A stretch of DNA of 38,236 nt. It comes from a virus. The position numbers and the translations under genes were made by a program. Positions 5,613-12,226 of the stretch are shown here, piece after piece; positions within the stretch are counted from its first letter, which is position 1; every line of letters starts with the position of its first letter. Location: positions 1-38,236 of the IMG/VR virus record IMGVR_UViG_3300009124_000038; one strand, 5' to 3'. Under the pieces are notes generated by a model. That model was not told the origin of the DNA and did no database searches. It was given only the letters and a program-made list of their open reading frames with translations.

Positions 5613-6120
5613 ACAGGATGTTCATTCCTCTGAGTTGATGGGGGCCGACACGGTAAAGCTATGCGAAATGCAGGGCTTCCCTCCTCGCCTAGAAAATGAA
5701 AGGCAAAGCCGAGTTGAAGCAAACGTGTTTGGATTTAAAGCAGAGTTTGCCGTGGCAAGATTATTTAATACAAACCTACCAGTTGTGAACGTGTTAACAG
5801 ACGGGGGCATCGACTTGTGGTTTTGCGGTATTAGCATTGATGTGAAGTTCACAAACAAAGAGGTTGGCCCGCTCATTTTCGACAACATGGAAAAATTCAA
5901 AGCAGACGCGGCTGTGTTGGTAGGCAGAACAAAAGACGATGATGTTATGAGGATCAATGGCTGTGTGAGCAGAAAAGTGTTCGGGGAAGAGTCTTACGCG
6001 CACGACTTTGGCTACGGCACTAGGCTGGTCATGGACGTTGGTCAATTACGCCCCGTAGAGTGGCTCTGGCGTAACGCAATGGAATACAAATTCAGTCAGG
6101 GGGTCAGTAGCCGTGGGTGA
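5593..6120 (+). CDS. PD-(D/E)XK-fold nuclease-like protein
   Basis: A 175-residue protein with a recognisable PD-(D/E)XK core: E51 in GFKAEFAVARLF, D74 in DGGIDLWF, and D83-x-K85 in ISIDVKFT. This is the arrangement of restriction-endonuclease-fold phage nucleases and Holliday-junction resolvase-like proteins. The C-terminal part (YAHDFGYGTRLVMDVGQLRPV) resembles the cap that follows the core in several phage members. The ATG at 5593 has GAGGAGG upstream, within the helicase 3' end. Together with the neighbouring NinB-like gene it suggests recombination or resolution of replication intermediates. Substrate specificity cannot be read from sequence. Confidence 0.68.
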   Translation: MLIKLSKQDVHSSELMGADTVKLCEMQGFPPRLENERQSRVEANVFGFKAEFAVARLFNTNLPVVNVLTDGGIDLWFCGISIDVKFTNKEVGPLIFDNMEKFKADAAVLVGRTKDDDVMRINGCVSRKVFGEESYAHDFGYGTRLVMDVGQLRPVEWLWRNAMEYKFSQGVSSRG

Positions 6121-6547
6121 GTTCTGGATAGTCAGGGATAAAGATCAACTACGTCAGAGGCTGGAGTATTTTGCTGACTACCTAGAGAGCGAGTGGAATT
6201 GGGAACACCCTGTAGAGTGGAAAGTAAAACGATATGTTGACCGCCGCTCTCTTTCTCAAAACGCGCTGTTTCACGTTTGGTGCAGGGAGATGGCAGAACA
6301 CTTTGCATCTCGCGGCGCTGACATCACAGAAGCAAAAATGAAGGAGCTACTAAAGTACAAGTTTTTAGGCACAGAAAATAGGATAATAGGCAAGACTGTA
6401 ATCCCTGACCAAGTGCGAGAGACAAGCGGGCTGGATCGGGGTGAGATGATGGACTTTATGGATCAGGTTATGGCGTGGGGCTTGGATCATGGATGCAAGC
6501 TGTCATGTCCACAAGAATCGGAGTATATGCAATTAAAGGGGGGCTAA
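6113..6547 (+). CDS. NinB-like recombination protein
   Basis: A 144-aa protein whose centre, RRSLSQNALFHVWCREMA (residues about 44-61), matches the RSxxQN...W motif of the lambda NinB (Orf) family, which binds single-stranded DNA and assists recombination-dependent replication. The length is close to NinB. It begins at GTG 6113, overlapping the PD-(D/E)XK gene by eight bases, and is followed two bases later by the next gene. A NinG-like HNH protein lies 1.4 kb downstream, so the pair recalls the lambdoid nin region. Overall similarity beyond the central motif is modest. Confidence 0.65.
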   Translation: MGEFWIVRDKDQLRQRLEYFADYLESEWNWEHPVEWKVKRYVDRRSLSQNALFHVWCREMAEHFASRGADITEAKMKELLKYKFLGTENRIIGKTVIPDQVRETSGLDRGEMMDFMDQVMAWGLDHGCKLSCPQESEYMQLKGG

Positions 6548-6548
6548 A

Positions 6549-7709
6549 GTGGATAAAATATTGTTACAGTTTTGCTCAACAGAAAAACAGAACGCGGTGC
6601 TATCTCTTCATTTAGTTGAAGGGCTTTCTCAATATGAGATAGCTCGCCGCTTGAATATGTCGCGAAGCGCGGTGCGGGATCATATTAAAGCCGTTAAAGA
6701 CAAAGCGGCCCGACAAGGATATAGCCCGGATCATGACTGGCATCGTCCGGTTCCAGACGGTCACAAAATCAAGGGCGTATCGACGTTTTATGATGAAGAC
6801 GGGAGGGCAGTGCGGCAATGGGTCAAGTCGCAGACTGACGAACAGCGACAGTTTGAAATCCTAGTAGAGCGGCTAGAGTCTGCGCAAGAAGACCTTACAA
6901 GGTTCAAGCCAACCCCGCCGCCAAAGTCATGCGATGACAATCTGCTGTCACTGCTAACGATCACCGACTTTCACTTAGGTATGTACGCCTATGAAGCGGA
7001 GACGGGCGATGACTGGGATGTTGGTATAGCCAGAGATGTTTTTCTTAACTCAATTAATGACATGATCAAGTCAGCCCCGAAAGCTAAGACCGGGGTGCTT
7101 TGCCAATTAGGTGACTTCCTGCATTGGGACGGTATTCTTAGCGTCACGCCGCAGTCCGGTCACATATTGGACGCGGACACCCGCTACGGAAAGCTGGTAG
7201 AAATGGCAATGTCTGTGATGACTGAGGCAGTGACGATGATGCTCCGCAAGTTTGAGCAGGTGATTGTTGTATCGGCAGAGGGCAACCATGACATCTCAGG
7301 GAGCATTTGGTTGCGTAAGCACATTAAGCATATGTTTGGTGATGAGCCTCGACTGCAAGTGATCGATAACGATTTCCCGTATTACGCTTATCTTCATGGC
7401 GAGACGATGCTGGGGTTTCATCATGGTCATAAGGTGAAGCTGGCGCAGTTGCATAAGTTGTTTGCGAGTGAGCCGCGCTTCAGGGAGATGTGGGGCAAAG
7501 CGAACTACACTTACATTCACACCGGGCATTATCACCATGAAAGATTAATCGAAGACGGTGGAGCGATTGCAGAGATGCACCCGACATTGAGCGGGAGAGA
7601 TGCTTACGCCGCGAGGGGAGGCTGGGTGTCCCGAAGAGGGGCAAAGGTAATTACCTATGACAAAACTGCTGGCGAAGTTGCCAGAGTCACCGTGAGGCCA
7701 AGAACATGA
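6549..7709 (+). CDS. HTH-metallophosphoesterase fusion protein
   Basis: A 386-aa protein with two parts. Residues about 22-50 form a sigma-factor/LuxR-like helix-turn-helix (GLSQYEIARRLNMSRSAVRDH). Residues 138-330 form a calcineurin-type metallophosphoesterase: D140-x-H142, GD 188-189, GNHD 245-248, HHGH 291-294 and GHYH 326-329. All five metal-site motifs are intact, so it should hydrolyse phosphodiesters or phosphomonoesters; the closest functional class is Mre11/SbcD-like nucleases or phage phosphoesterases. No SbcC/Rad50 partner is present. The GTG start at 6549 has a GGGGGG ribosome site. The HTH suggests the enzyme is brought to specific DNA. The ATGA junction with the next gene implies coupling. 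Confidence 0.82.
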   Translation: MDKILLQFCSTEKQNAVLSLHLVEGLSQYEIARRLNMSRSAVRDHIKAVKDKAARQGYSPDHDWHRPVPDGHKIKGVSTFYDEDGRAVRQWVKSQTDEQRQFEILVERLESAQEDLTRFKPTPPPKSCDDNLLSLLTITDFHLGMYAYEAETGDDWDVGIARDVFLNSINDMIKSAPKAKTGVLCQLGDFLHWDGILSVTPQSGHILDADTRYGKLVEMAMSVMTEAVTMMLRKFEQVIVVSAEGNHDISGSIWLRKHIKHMFGDEPRLQVIDNDFPYYAYLHGETMLGFHHGHKVKLAQLHKLFASEPRFREMWGKANYTYIHTGHYHHERLIEDGGAIAEMHPTLSGRDAYAARGGWVSRRGAKVITYDKTAGEVARVTVRPRT

Positions 7710-7957
7710 TTCCTGTTTTTAAAGTTGATTTACCAAAAGGCGAGGCGCTGTTGCTGACGGCAACAATCGGGGGCGCGACCACAAACCCGACTAACCCAAA
7801 TCAGACAGACGTTTACACCGACACCTTTCCCGAAGGCTTGACAATCAAGATGCCGATAGATGAGTTTTTTGATTTATGGATGACTTGCTACAACACAGAG
7901 TTGGAAGAGATCAATGCGATTGTTTTTACTCCGGACAAGGATTTGGATTTTCACTGA
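7706..7957 (+). CDS. Small protein of unknown function
   Basis: An 83-aa acidic protein, probably beta-rich at the N-terminus (FKVDLPKGEALLLTATIGG) and helical at the C-terminus. It has no recognised motif. It overlaps the upstream phosphoesterase gene (ATGA) and the downstream HNH gene (TGATG), so it is firmly part of the early operon. No function can be proposed beyond association with the recombination genes around it. Confidence 0.65.
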   Translation: MIPVFKVDLPKGEALLLTATIGGATTNPTNPNQTDVYTDTFPEGLTIKMPIDEFFDLWMTCYNTELEEINAIVFTPDKDLDFH

Positions 7958-8340
7958 TGGCAGTTAAAAGAGATACGGCAGACATTTGGTTCAGCAAAGC
8001 GGTGCGAGCCAGAGACGGCAGGTGTCTGCATACGGGGAGAGAGGATGTTTTAGAGTGCGCCCACATTTATGGGCGCCGAGCAAAAATTCTAAGGTGGAGT
8101 TTGGATAATGCAGTGACACTCACCCATGCGAGCCATCGTTACTTCACAGAAAATCCGATTGCGTTTCATGACTGGCTGGAGTCGACGCTGGGCGAGGGAC
8201 ACATGGCAATCCTCAGAGAAAAGTCGCAGGGCATCATGAAGACAACAGACGCACTGCGTAAAGAAATAGCCAAACACTACCGTGAGGAGCTAAAAAAATT
8301 CCACGATGACCCCGAATACCGCATGGTTTCTTGGAATTAG
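7957..8340 (+). CDS. NinG/Rap-like HNH protein with degraded zinc knuckle
   Basis: A 127-aa protein. I start it at ATG 7957, which overlaps the previous stop, rather than at the longer in-frame 7876. The core ECAHIYGRR...RWSLDNAVTLTHASHRYFTENPIAFHDW aligns by eye with the HNH fold of phage NinG/Rap and related recombination endonucleases (AH, N and H in the right order). In typical members a CxxC lies ahead of this core and a CxxCH ends it. Here these read CLHT and THASH, so three of the four structural zinc cysteines are gone. It may use a zinc-free variant fold or be catalytically altered. It is the last gene before the second early promoter. Confidence 0.62.
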   Translation: MAVKRDTADIWFSKAVRARDGRCLHTGREDVLECAHIYGRRAKILRWSLDNAVTLTHASHRYFTENPIAFHDWLESTLGEGHMAILREKSQGIMKTTDALRKEIAKHYREELKKFHDDPEYRMVSWN

Positions 8341-8356
8341 CAGGTAAACAAAAGTG

Positions 8357-8385
8357 TTGACGTTAGCCTAATAAGAGCGTATCTT
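8357..8385 (+). promoter_or_regulatory. Sigma70-like promoter upstream of ardC-type gene
   Basis: TTGACG (8357-8362), a 17-base spacer and TATCTT (8380-8385) lie in a 93-base gap between the HNH gene and the antirestriction gene. The layout, the following ATCCC block and the ribosome-site sequence match the promoter at 1086. The two were probably regulated together. Confidence 0.62.
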
Positions 8386-8432
8386 TGATCCCATCGCTGG
8401 CGCTGTTGCCAGTTTCCTGTAGGAGGGATCAA
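8385..8432 (+). promoter_or_regulatory. ardC-type leader with 8-bp inverted repeat and inner hairpin
   Basis: TTGATCCC (8385-8392) is the exact reverse complement of GGGATCAA (8425-8432), which overlaps the CTGTAGGAGGGAT ribosome site and ends at the ATG. Inside, CTGGC (8397-8401) pairs with GCCAG (8408-8412) over a 6-base loop. Compared with the 1115-1161 leader, the outer stem keeps pairing although the second and third base pairs from the end have changed on both arms. Spacers are 31 and 32 bases. Either a ribosome-site-masking RNA fold or a two-site DNA operator would give this. Confidence 0.58.
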
Positions 8433-8433
8433 C

Positions 8434-9297
8434 ATGAAAAAGAAAGCTGACGCTTACGAAGCCATCACTAACCACGTTATCGCTCAGTTGGAGTCTGTTG
8501 ACTTAGGTAGCTGGGAAAAGCCGTGGATCAACCTTGGCGGCGCTCGCCCAGTATCAATGTCTACTGGCAAGCACTACAACGGGATTAACCGTTTTATCCT
8601 GATGACTCAGCCTTACTGCGATAGCCGCTGGGGTACTTACAACGCTTGGAAGAAAGAAGGCGGTCAGGTACGCAAGGGTGAGAAGGGTACGCCGATCATT
8701 CTGTTTAACTTCATCGAAGAGAAAGATGAGAAGACTGGCAAGATTAAAACCATCCCCTTCAGCAGACTGTGGTGGGTTTTCAATGCCGAGCAGGTAGATG
8801 GCGTTGAGGCGCAGGTAGAAGCGGAGCCTCTCGCGCTTGCGGAGCGACTCGCTAACGCCGAAGAGTTTATCGGTAACACTGGCGCTCACATTCAGCATGG
8901 CGGTGACCGCGCTTGCTACAGTCCTGCGCTTGATCACATCCAGCTTCCCCCGGTAGAGGCTTTCAAATCTACTCAGGCATATTACGGGACTGCGCTTCAT
9001 GAGTTGGGCCACTGGACTGGTCACAAGTCACGGTGCGAGCGCGACTTGTCAGGTGGCTTTGGTTCAGAAAGCTACGCCTTTGAAGAGTTGGTTGCTGAGT
9101 TGACCGCTACGTTCCTCTGCGCCGATCTGAGTATTGAGAACCTGCCCCGCAAGGATCACGCTCAGTACATCAAGGCTTGGCTGAAGGCGCTCAAGAATGA
9201 CAAGCGAGCTATCTACAAGGCGGCGAAGCTGGCCCAGCAGGCATCTGACTTCTTGGGTGACCTGCAAGCCCCAGAAAGCGAGGCAGAAGCGGCTTGA
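8434..9297 (+). CDS. ardC: ArdC-type antirestriction protein
   Basis: A 287-residue protein with the two-domain ArdC architecture. The N-terminal part (residues about 5-120: ITNHVIAQLESVDLGSWEKPW, NGINRFIL, KGEKGTPIILFNF) is the ArdC ssDNA-binding domain. The C-terminal part is a zincin-like domain with H189-ELG-H193 in ALHELGHWTGH, and a downstream YAFEELVAELTATFLCADL helix that supplies the third ligand in this family. The length is typical. ArdC proteins protect incoming DNA from host restriction. It has its own promoter and an optimal ribosome site, consistent with strong, very early expression. Codon choice here looks more host-optimised (few rare codons) than in neighbouring small genes. 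Confidence 0.9.
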   Translation: MKKKADAYEAITNHVIAQLESVDLGSWEKPWINLGGARPVSMSTGKHYNGINRFILMTQPYCDSRWGTYNAWKKEGGQVRKGEKGTPIILFNFIEEKDEKTGKIKTIPFSRLWWVFNAEQVDGVEAQVEAEPLALAERLANAEEFIGNTGAHIQHGGDRACYSPALDHIQLPPVEAFKSTQAYYGTALHELGHWTGHKSRCERDLSGGFGSESYAFEELVAELTATFLCADLSIENLPRKDHAQYIKAWLKALKNDKRAIYKAAKLAQQASDFLGDLQAPESEAEAA

Positions 9298-9500
9298 TGA
9301 CTGGCGCTAGGCTTGCTGGCAAGAAATTTGCCTTGAGCAAAAAGGAGGTAGCAAAAGCCCTTGAGCTTGCTGAGGAGGGCCATTACTGGTGGCAAATCGC
9401 AGTGATGCTTGGGGTGGCTAGTTCAACGCTGATGCGGTACGTTAGAGGCGCAGAGCGTTACGGTTATTCGTTTTGGTCTGAGAATCCAAGGGAGGATTAA
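9297..9500 (+). CDS. Small helix-turn-helix protein
   Basis: A 67-aa basic protein. The segment LSKKEVAKALELAEEGHYWWQIAVMLGVASSTLMRYVRG is a clear resolvase/Hin-type helix-turn-helix (recognition helix ASSTLMRYVRG), with nothing else attached. I use ATG 9297, which overlaps the ardC-type stop in ATGA. It may be a small DNA-binding regulator of the second early unit, or a DNA-structure factor. No target is visible. Confidence 0.65.
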   Translation: MTGARLAGKKFALSKKEVAKALELAEEGHYWWQIAVMLGVASSTLMRYVRGAERYGYSFWSENPRED

Positions 9501-9668
9501 ATGCAACTGACTACCGGGGAAGTGATTGAAAAAGATGAGACGCTCATCAAAGACTTAAAGTCAGCGCAAAACCGCGCTTACGGCGACGATGATGAATGGG
9601 GCAAATTCCAAGACCTGATTGAGGAGGCGGAGAAGCGCATCCAGTTTTTCCGCACCTTCAGTGACTGA
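9501..9668 (+). CDS. Small acidic protein, unknown function
   Basis: A 55-aa ORF read directly from the sequence: it begins MQLTTGEVIEKDETL and ends FFRTFSD. It is acidic and almost wholly helical, probably a short coiled coil. The ATG at 9501 follows the previous stop immediately (TAAATG), with GGAGG eight bases upstream, an excellent ribosome site. Its last eight bases overlap the GTG start of the next ORF (GTGACTGA). No family is recognised. Confidence 0.65.
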   Translation: MQLTTGEVIEKDETLIKDLKSAQNRAYGDDDEWGKFQDLIEEAEKRIQFFRTFSD

Positions 9669-9858
9669 GGCGCAACACTATCGGGCAAAGACCGCGATGT
9701 ATCGCGCCATCTGCCGCAGTATGATCATCAGGTTAGAGGATGATGAGTCTGTGATGAGAGACTTGGTGCAAAAGTTTTGGGAAGCGGAAAGCAGTCCGGA
9801 GTACAATAGCCCAAAGTGGCAGGAGATCAACGGGATACCATTTGATGGAACCAATTGA
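9661..9858 (+). CDS. Small protein, unknown function
   Basis: A 65-aa protein (MTEAQHYRAKTAMYRA...) with a helical, mixed-charge sequence. I choose GTG 9661, which overlaps the upstream stop, over an in-frame TTG at 9619 that would lie inside the previous gene. The ribosome site is weak, so translation may rely on coupling. The end overlaps the next gene. No function can be assigned. Confidence 0.55.
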   Translation: MTEAQHYRAKTAMYRAICRSMIIRLEDDESVMRDLVQKFWEAESSPEYNSPKWQEINGIPFDGTN

Positions 9859-10060
9859 CGATGAAATGCTGGATTCGTTTGTTGACCAGAGATATCACTG
9901 GAAGACGCTGACCCCAGTAAACCAAATGAAAATTGCAGTTGAGCTAAAAAAGTTGAGATACATAAACAACAAAATGTACGGCTTTATCGCTGAGACGCTG
10001 GATGACAAAGCAGTGTGCCGCGAGTATCGGAGATTGCTAATTGAGGGAGACAAAGATTGA
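9845..10060 (+). CDS. Small protein, unknown function
   Basis: A 71-aa protein starting at ATG 9845 inside the tail of the previous gene. It is helical, acidic at the N-terminus (MEPIDDEMLDSFVDQ) and basic in the centre (VELKKLRYINNKMYGF). I see no motif to assign. It is one of a chain of overlapping small ORFs between the antirestriction gene and the terminase genes, a region phages often use for host-interaction proteins. Confidence 0.6.
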   Translation: MEPIDDEMLDSFVDQRYHWKTLTPVNQMKIAVELKKLRYINNKMYGFIAETLDDKAVCREYRRLLIEGDKD

Positions 10061-10073
10061 ATACATAGGCTTT

Positions 10074-10247
10074 ATGGTTTTGATCTGCCTTCTCTTTCTT
10101 GGGTTGGTAGGCGGCGAAGACTTAGAAGAAGAAATTCGATCCGCAGAAACATATTGCACTATGGTAAAATTGCACCGGGAGTCATCCGGAGAGAATGGGT
10201 GGCCTGCTTTCCGAGGAGAGGAACAGTGCTTAGAGACAAGCCCCTAA
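10074..10247 (+). CDS. Small single-TM membrane protein
   Basis: A 57-aa protein with one N-terminal membrane segment (MVLICLLFLGLVGG) and an acidic, Cys-containing C-terminal part (AETYCTMVKLHRESSGENGWPAFRGEEQC). The YCxMV...GWPxFxGxxxC spacing recurs in small phage proteins I have seen beside early genes, but no function is established. The start is uncertain: ATG 10074 is the first ATG. Upstream in the same frame are a TTG at 10041 and an ATT at 10056 that has GAGGGAG seven bases before it and would overlap the previous stop. The two Cys suggest a periplasmic disulfide if the C-terminus is outside. Confidence 0.55.
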   Translation: MVLICLLFLGLVGGEDLEEEIRSAETYCTMVKLHRESSGENGWPAFRGEEQCLETSP

Positions 10248-10386
10248 CCTCCTACGGCGAGCCGTGGCGTCGACAGAGTACAGGTGCGGGGGCAATGGCG
10301 GCGCAGAGAACTCGCCTTCAAGCGATAGTATTGTGTGGTGCGCTTCCAGATCATTTGGTGTCTGTACTCAACCACGGCACTTTATC
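10248..10386. other. Non-coding gap between early and packaging genes
   Basis: This 139-base stretch has no convincing start codon with a ribosome site in any frame, although open frames run through it. It contains the inverted repeat ACGGC-GA-GCCGT (10254-10265) and a G-rich run. TGGTAAAAT, an extended -10-like element, lies 80 bases upstream (10159-10167). It is the largest untranslated gap in the window and sits just ahead of the packaging genes. It is a candidate place for a regulatory leader or a packaging site, but nothing in it is diagnostic. Confidence 0.4.
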
Positions 10387-10596
10387 ATGAACCAAACCGT
10401 GAGCATTGATTGGTTTCCAGTAGCGTATGGCGAGATGCCGCGTGAAGAGGGGACTTATTTGGTCGCCTTTAGTGACAATACTGTTGAGTCTTTTCCGATT
10501 GAACAACGCGACATCCAAGATGGTGAAATTAGGGTGGGTTCTATTTACGGTCAGTATTGGGCTAGAGGTATTCCACATCCTGATGATGTTGAGTAG
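10387..10596 (+). CDS. Small DUF551-like protein
   Basis: A 69-aa acidic protein (MNQTVSIDWFPVAYGEMPREEGTYLVAFSDN...). The opening W-x-PV...MPxEEGxYLVAF pattern resembles the DUF551 family of small phage and prophage proteins, in which IPVSERLPEEGEYLV-type sequences recur; their role is unknown. I use ATG 10387 because residues before it read as junk and the homology-like region begins there. The ribosome site is weak. It is the last gene before the terminase block and is separated from it by a promoter-like element. Confidence 0.55.
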   Translation: MNQTVSIDWFPVAYGEMPREEGTYLVAFSDNTVESFPIEQRDIQDGEIRVGSIYGQYWARGIPHPDDVE

Positions 10597-10605
10597 TGCT
10601 AGAAT
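10597..10605 (+). promoter_or_regulatory. Extended -10 promoter candidate before terminase genes
   Basis: TGC-TAGAAT (10597-10605) is an extended -10 element located 35 bases before the small terminase start. No good -35 box is visible, as allowed for extended -10 promoters. A transcript would start near 10612 and read the packaging genes. Confidence 0.4.
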
Positions 10606-10639
10606 AGTCGTGGCGTAACAAATACTTGGGCATAAAGTA

Positions 10640-10954
10640 ATGGCTAGGACAAAAGGCGCAGTTAATCGAAACAAGCAGTTCCTGCTGACGCGCTTGCAGG
10701 ATATGTACGGTGAGGACTTTCATCCGATTATGCGCATGGCAGAGCAGGCCGTAAGGCTTCATGACTTAGCGCAGTCAGGTGACGCTTCCGACATCAAGCA
10801 AAGCATAGACGCTTGGGACAAAATCGCGCAGTACACTGAGCCTAAGCTGAAGGCCACCGAAGTTGATCTGTTGAGTAGCGATGGCAGTATGTCTCCGACA
10901 GTGATTGAACTAATCCCGCGACTGCCAGAAAACAATGACGATAGCTACGATTGA
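10640..10954 (+). CDS. terS: Terminase small subunit
   Basis: A 104-aa protein directly upstream of, and overlapping, the large terminase. The basic N-terminus (ARTKGAVNRNKQFLLTRLQDMYG, then DFHPIMRMAEQ) and the helical centre match short TerS-type proteins of SU10-like and marine podoviruses; the acidic tail may contact TerL. TerS recognises the packaging site on phage DNA and stimulates TerL. Its start is ATG 10640, with only weak Shine-Dalgarno complementarity (GGGC). The 20-base overlap with the next gene fits co-translation. Identification rests on pattern recall plus position, so moderately sure. Confidence 0.72.
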   Translation: MARTKGAVNRNKQFLLTRLQDMYGEDFHPIMRMAEQAVRLHDLAQSGDASDIKQSIDAWDKIAQYTEPKLKATEVDLLSSDGSMSPTVIELIPRLPENNDDSYD

Positions 10955-12212
10955 GCTTCCGCCAAAGCTAGTCGATCTCTTTGCGGGCGAGGCTCGCTGG
11001 AGGTGCGCTTACGGCGGCAGAGGATCAGGCAAAAGCCGTAGCTTTGCGATCATGGCGGCAGTCAGAGGTTACGTCTGGGGCAACGCAGGCAGAAGCGGGC
11101 AGATACTCTGCGCCCGTGAGTTTATGAACTCGCTGAAGGATTCATCATTTAATGAGGTGGCAGGCGCTATCGCATCGTATGACTGGCTCGCTGATTACTA
11201 TGAGGTGGGCGATACGTTTATCCGGAGTAAGGATGGCAACGTAGAGTTTACGTTCGCTGGCCTGCGCAGGAACCTAGACAGCATCAAGTCAAAGGCGCGT
11301 ATCTTGCTGTGCTGGGTTGATGAGGCAGAGTCAGTAAGTCGCATGGCTTGGGATAAGCTGGAGCCTACAGTGCGAGAGGATGGCTCTGAGGTGTGGGTAT
11401 CGTGGAACCCAGAGAGCAACCTGTCAGAGACTCACAAGCGGTTCAGGGCTGACCCGCCAGACGCCGCTAAGGTTGTCGAGATCAACTGGCGTGACAATCC
11501 ATACTTCCCTAACGTGCTGGATCAGGTACGTCTCAATGACTTTGAGAAGCGCCCTGAGACTTACGATCACATTTGGGAAGGCTCATTCCTCACCCACCAT
11601 GAGGGCGCGTATTACTCGCTAGAGATGCGTGACGCTAACGCGCAGGGCAGGATCACCGCAGTGCCGTATGAAACGGCATCGCCAGTGGTCACGGCTTGGG
11701 ACTTGGGCATAGGTGATACAACAGCGATTTGGTTTGCGCAGAGGATAGGCCCAGAGACGCGGCTGATAGATCACTATGAGACATCTGGTGTCGGCCTTGA
11801 TCACTACGTTCGGGTGCTACAGGAAAAGGGCTACGTTTACGGTCAGCACATCCTGCCGCATGACGTTCGGGTGAGGGAGCTAGGATCGGGTAAGTCACGG
11901 CTAGAGACTTTGCACTCGCTAGGCTTGCAGAATATCCAGATTGCGCCCCAGTTAAATGTAGACGATGGGATACAGGCGTCACGCTCTCTGCTGGCAACGT
12001 GCTGGTTTGATGCTGAGAAATGTAGCCACGGCATTGAGGCACTGCGGGCGTATCACCGTGAGTATGATGACAACAACATGGTGTGGAAAGGCAGGCCAGC
12101 GCATGACTGGTCGAGTCACTCAGCAGATGCGTTCCGTTACCTAGCGGTTGGATACCGTCAGACATCAGACTGGGGCGAACCGATTCGCCGTAACCTGCAA
12201 GGCATTGTCTGA
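10935..12212 (+). CDS. terL: Terminase large subunit
   Basis: A 425-aa packaging motor and nuclease. The ATPase part has Walker A GGRGSGKS at residues 27-34 and Walker B ILLCWVDEAE with D129-E130, followed by the coupling-type segment VWVSWNPES. The RNase H-like nuclease part has D256 in AWDLGIGDTT, a middle acidic segment ILPHDVRVRE and the late DWSSHSADAFRYLA. These match Terminase_3 (PBSX/P22-like branch, Pfam Terminase_3 and 3C). It is full length and intact. It moves DNA into the prohead through the portal and cuts concatemers. The headful branch affiliation is consistent with a circularly permuted map, which this window suggests. Confidence 0.95.
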   Translation: MTIATIELPPKLVDLFAGEARWRCAYGGRGSGKSRSFAIMAAVRGYVWGNAGRSGQILCAREFMNSLKDSSFNEVAGAIASYDWLADYYEVGDTFIRSKDGNVEFTFAGLRRNLDSIKSKARILLCWVDEAESVSRMAWDKLEPTVREDGSEVWVSWNPESNLSETHKRFRADPPDAAKVVEINWRDNPYFPNVLDQVRLNDFEKRPETYDHIWEGSFLTHHEGAYYSLEMRDANAQGRITAVPYETASPVVTAWDLGIGDTTAIWFAQRIGPETRLIDHYETSGVGLDHYVRVLQEKGYVYGQHILPHDVRVRELGSGKSRLETLHSLGLQNIQIAPQLNVDDGIQASRSLLATCWFDAEKCSHGIEALRAYHREYDDNNMVWKGRPAHDWSSHSADAFRYLAVGYRQTSDWGEPIRRNLQGIV

Positions 12213-12221
12213 TGGTATAAT
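12213..12221 (+). promoter_or_regulatory. Extended -10 element TGG-TATAAT
   Basis: TGG-TATAAT at 12213-12221 lies one base after the terL stop. The ATG of the next gene is five bases further on, so a transcript starting at the usual distance would begin at or just inside that ATG, giving a leaderless message. The same octamer GGTATAAT recurs at 14704, 22344 and 25433. Confidence 0.45.
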
Positions 12222-12226
12222 GGGCG

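Noticed and set aside
7876-7956. N-terminal extension of the HNH-type protein
   Set aside because: The extra 27 residues lie inside the previous gene and contain no conserved pattern; ATG 7957 overlaps the stop in the usual way.
10229-10386. tRNA-like segment before the packaging genes
   Set aside because: The sequence contains GC-rich arms, but no T-loop GTTCxAxxC and no acceptor stem could be matched.
10154-10390. Open frame across the gap before the terminase genes
   Set aside because: It starts without a ribosome site, and its composition (many Arg, Trp, Cys) looks like an accidental frame.
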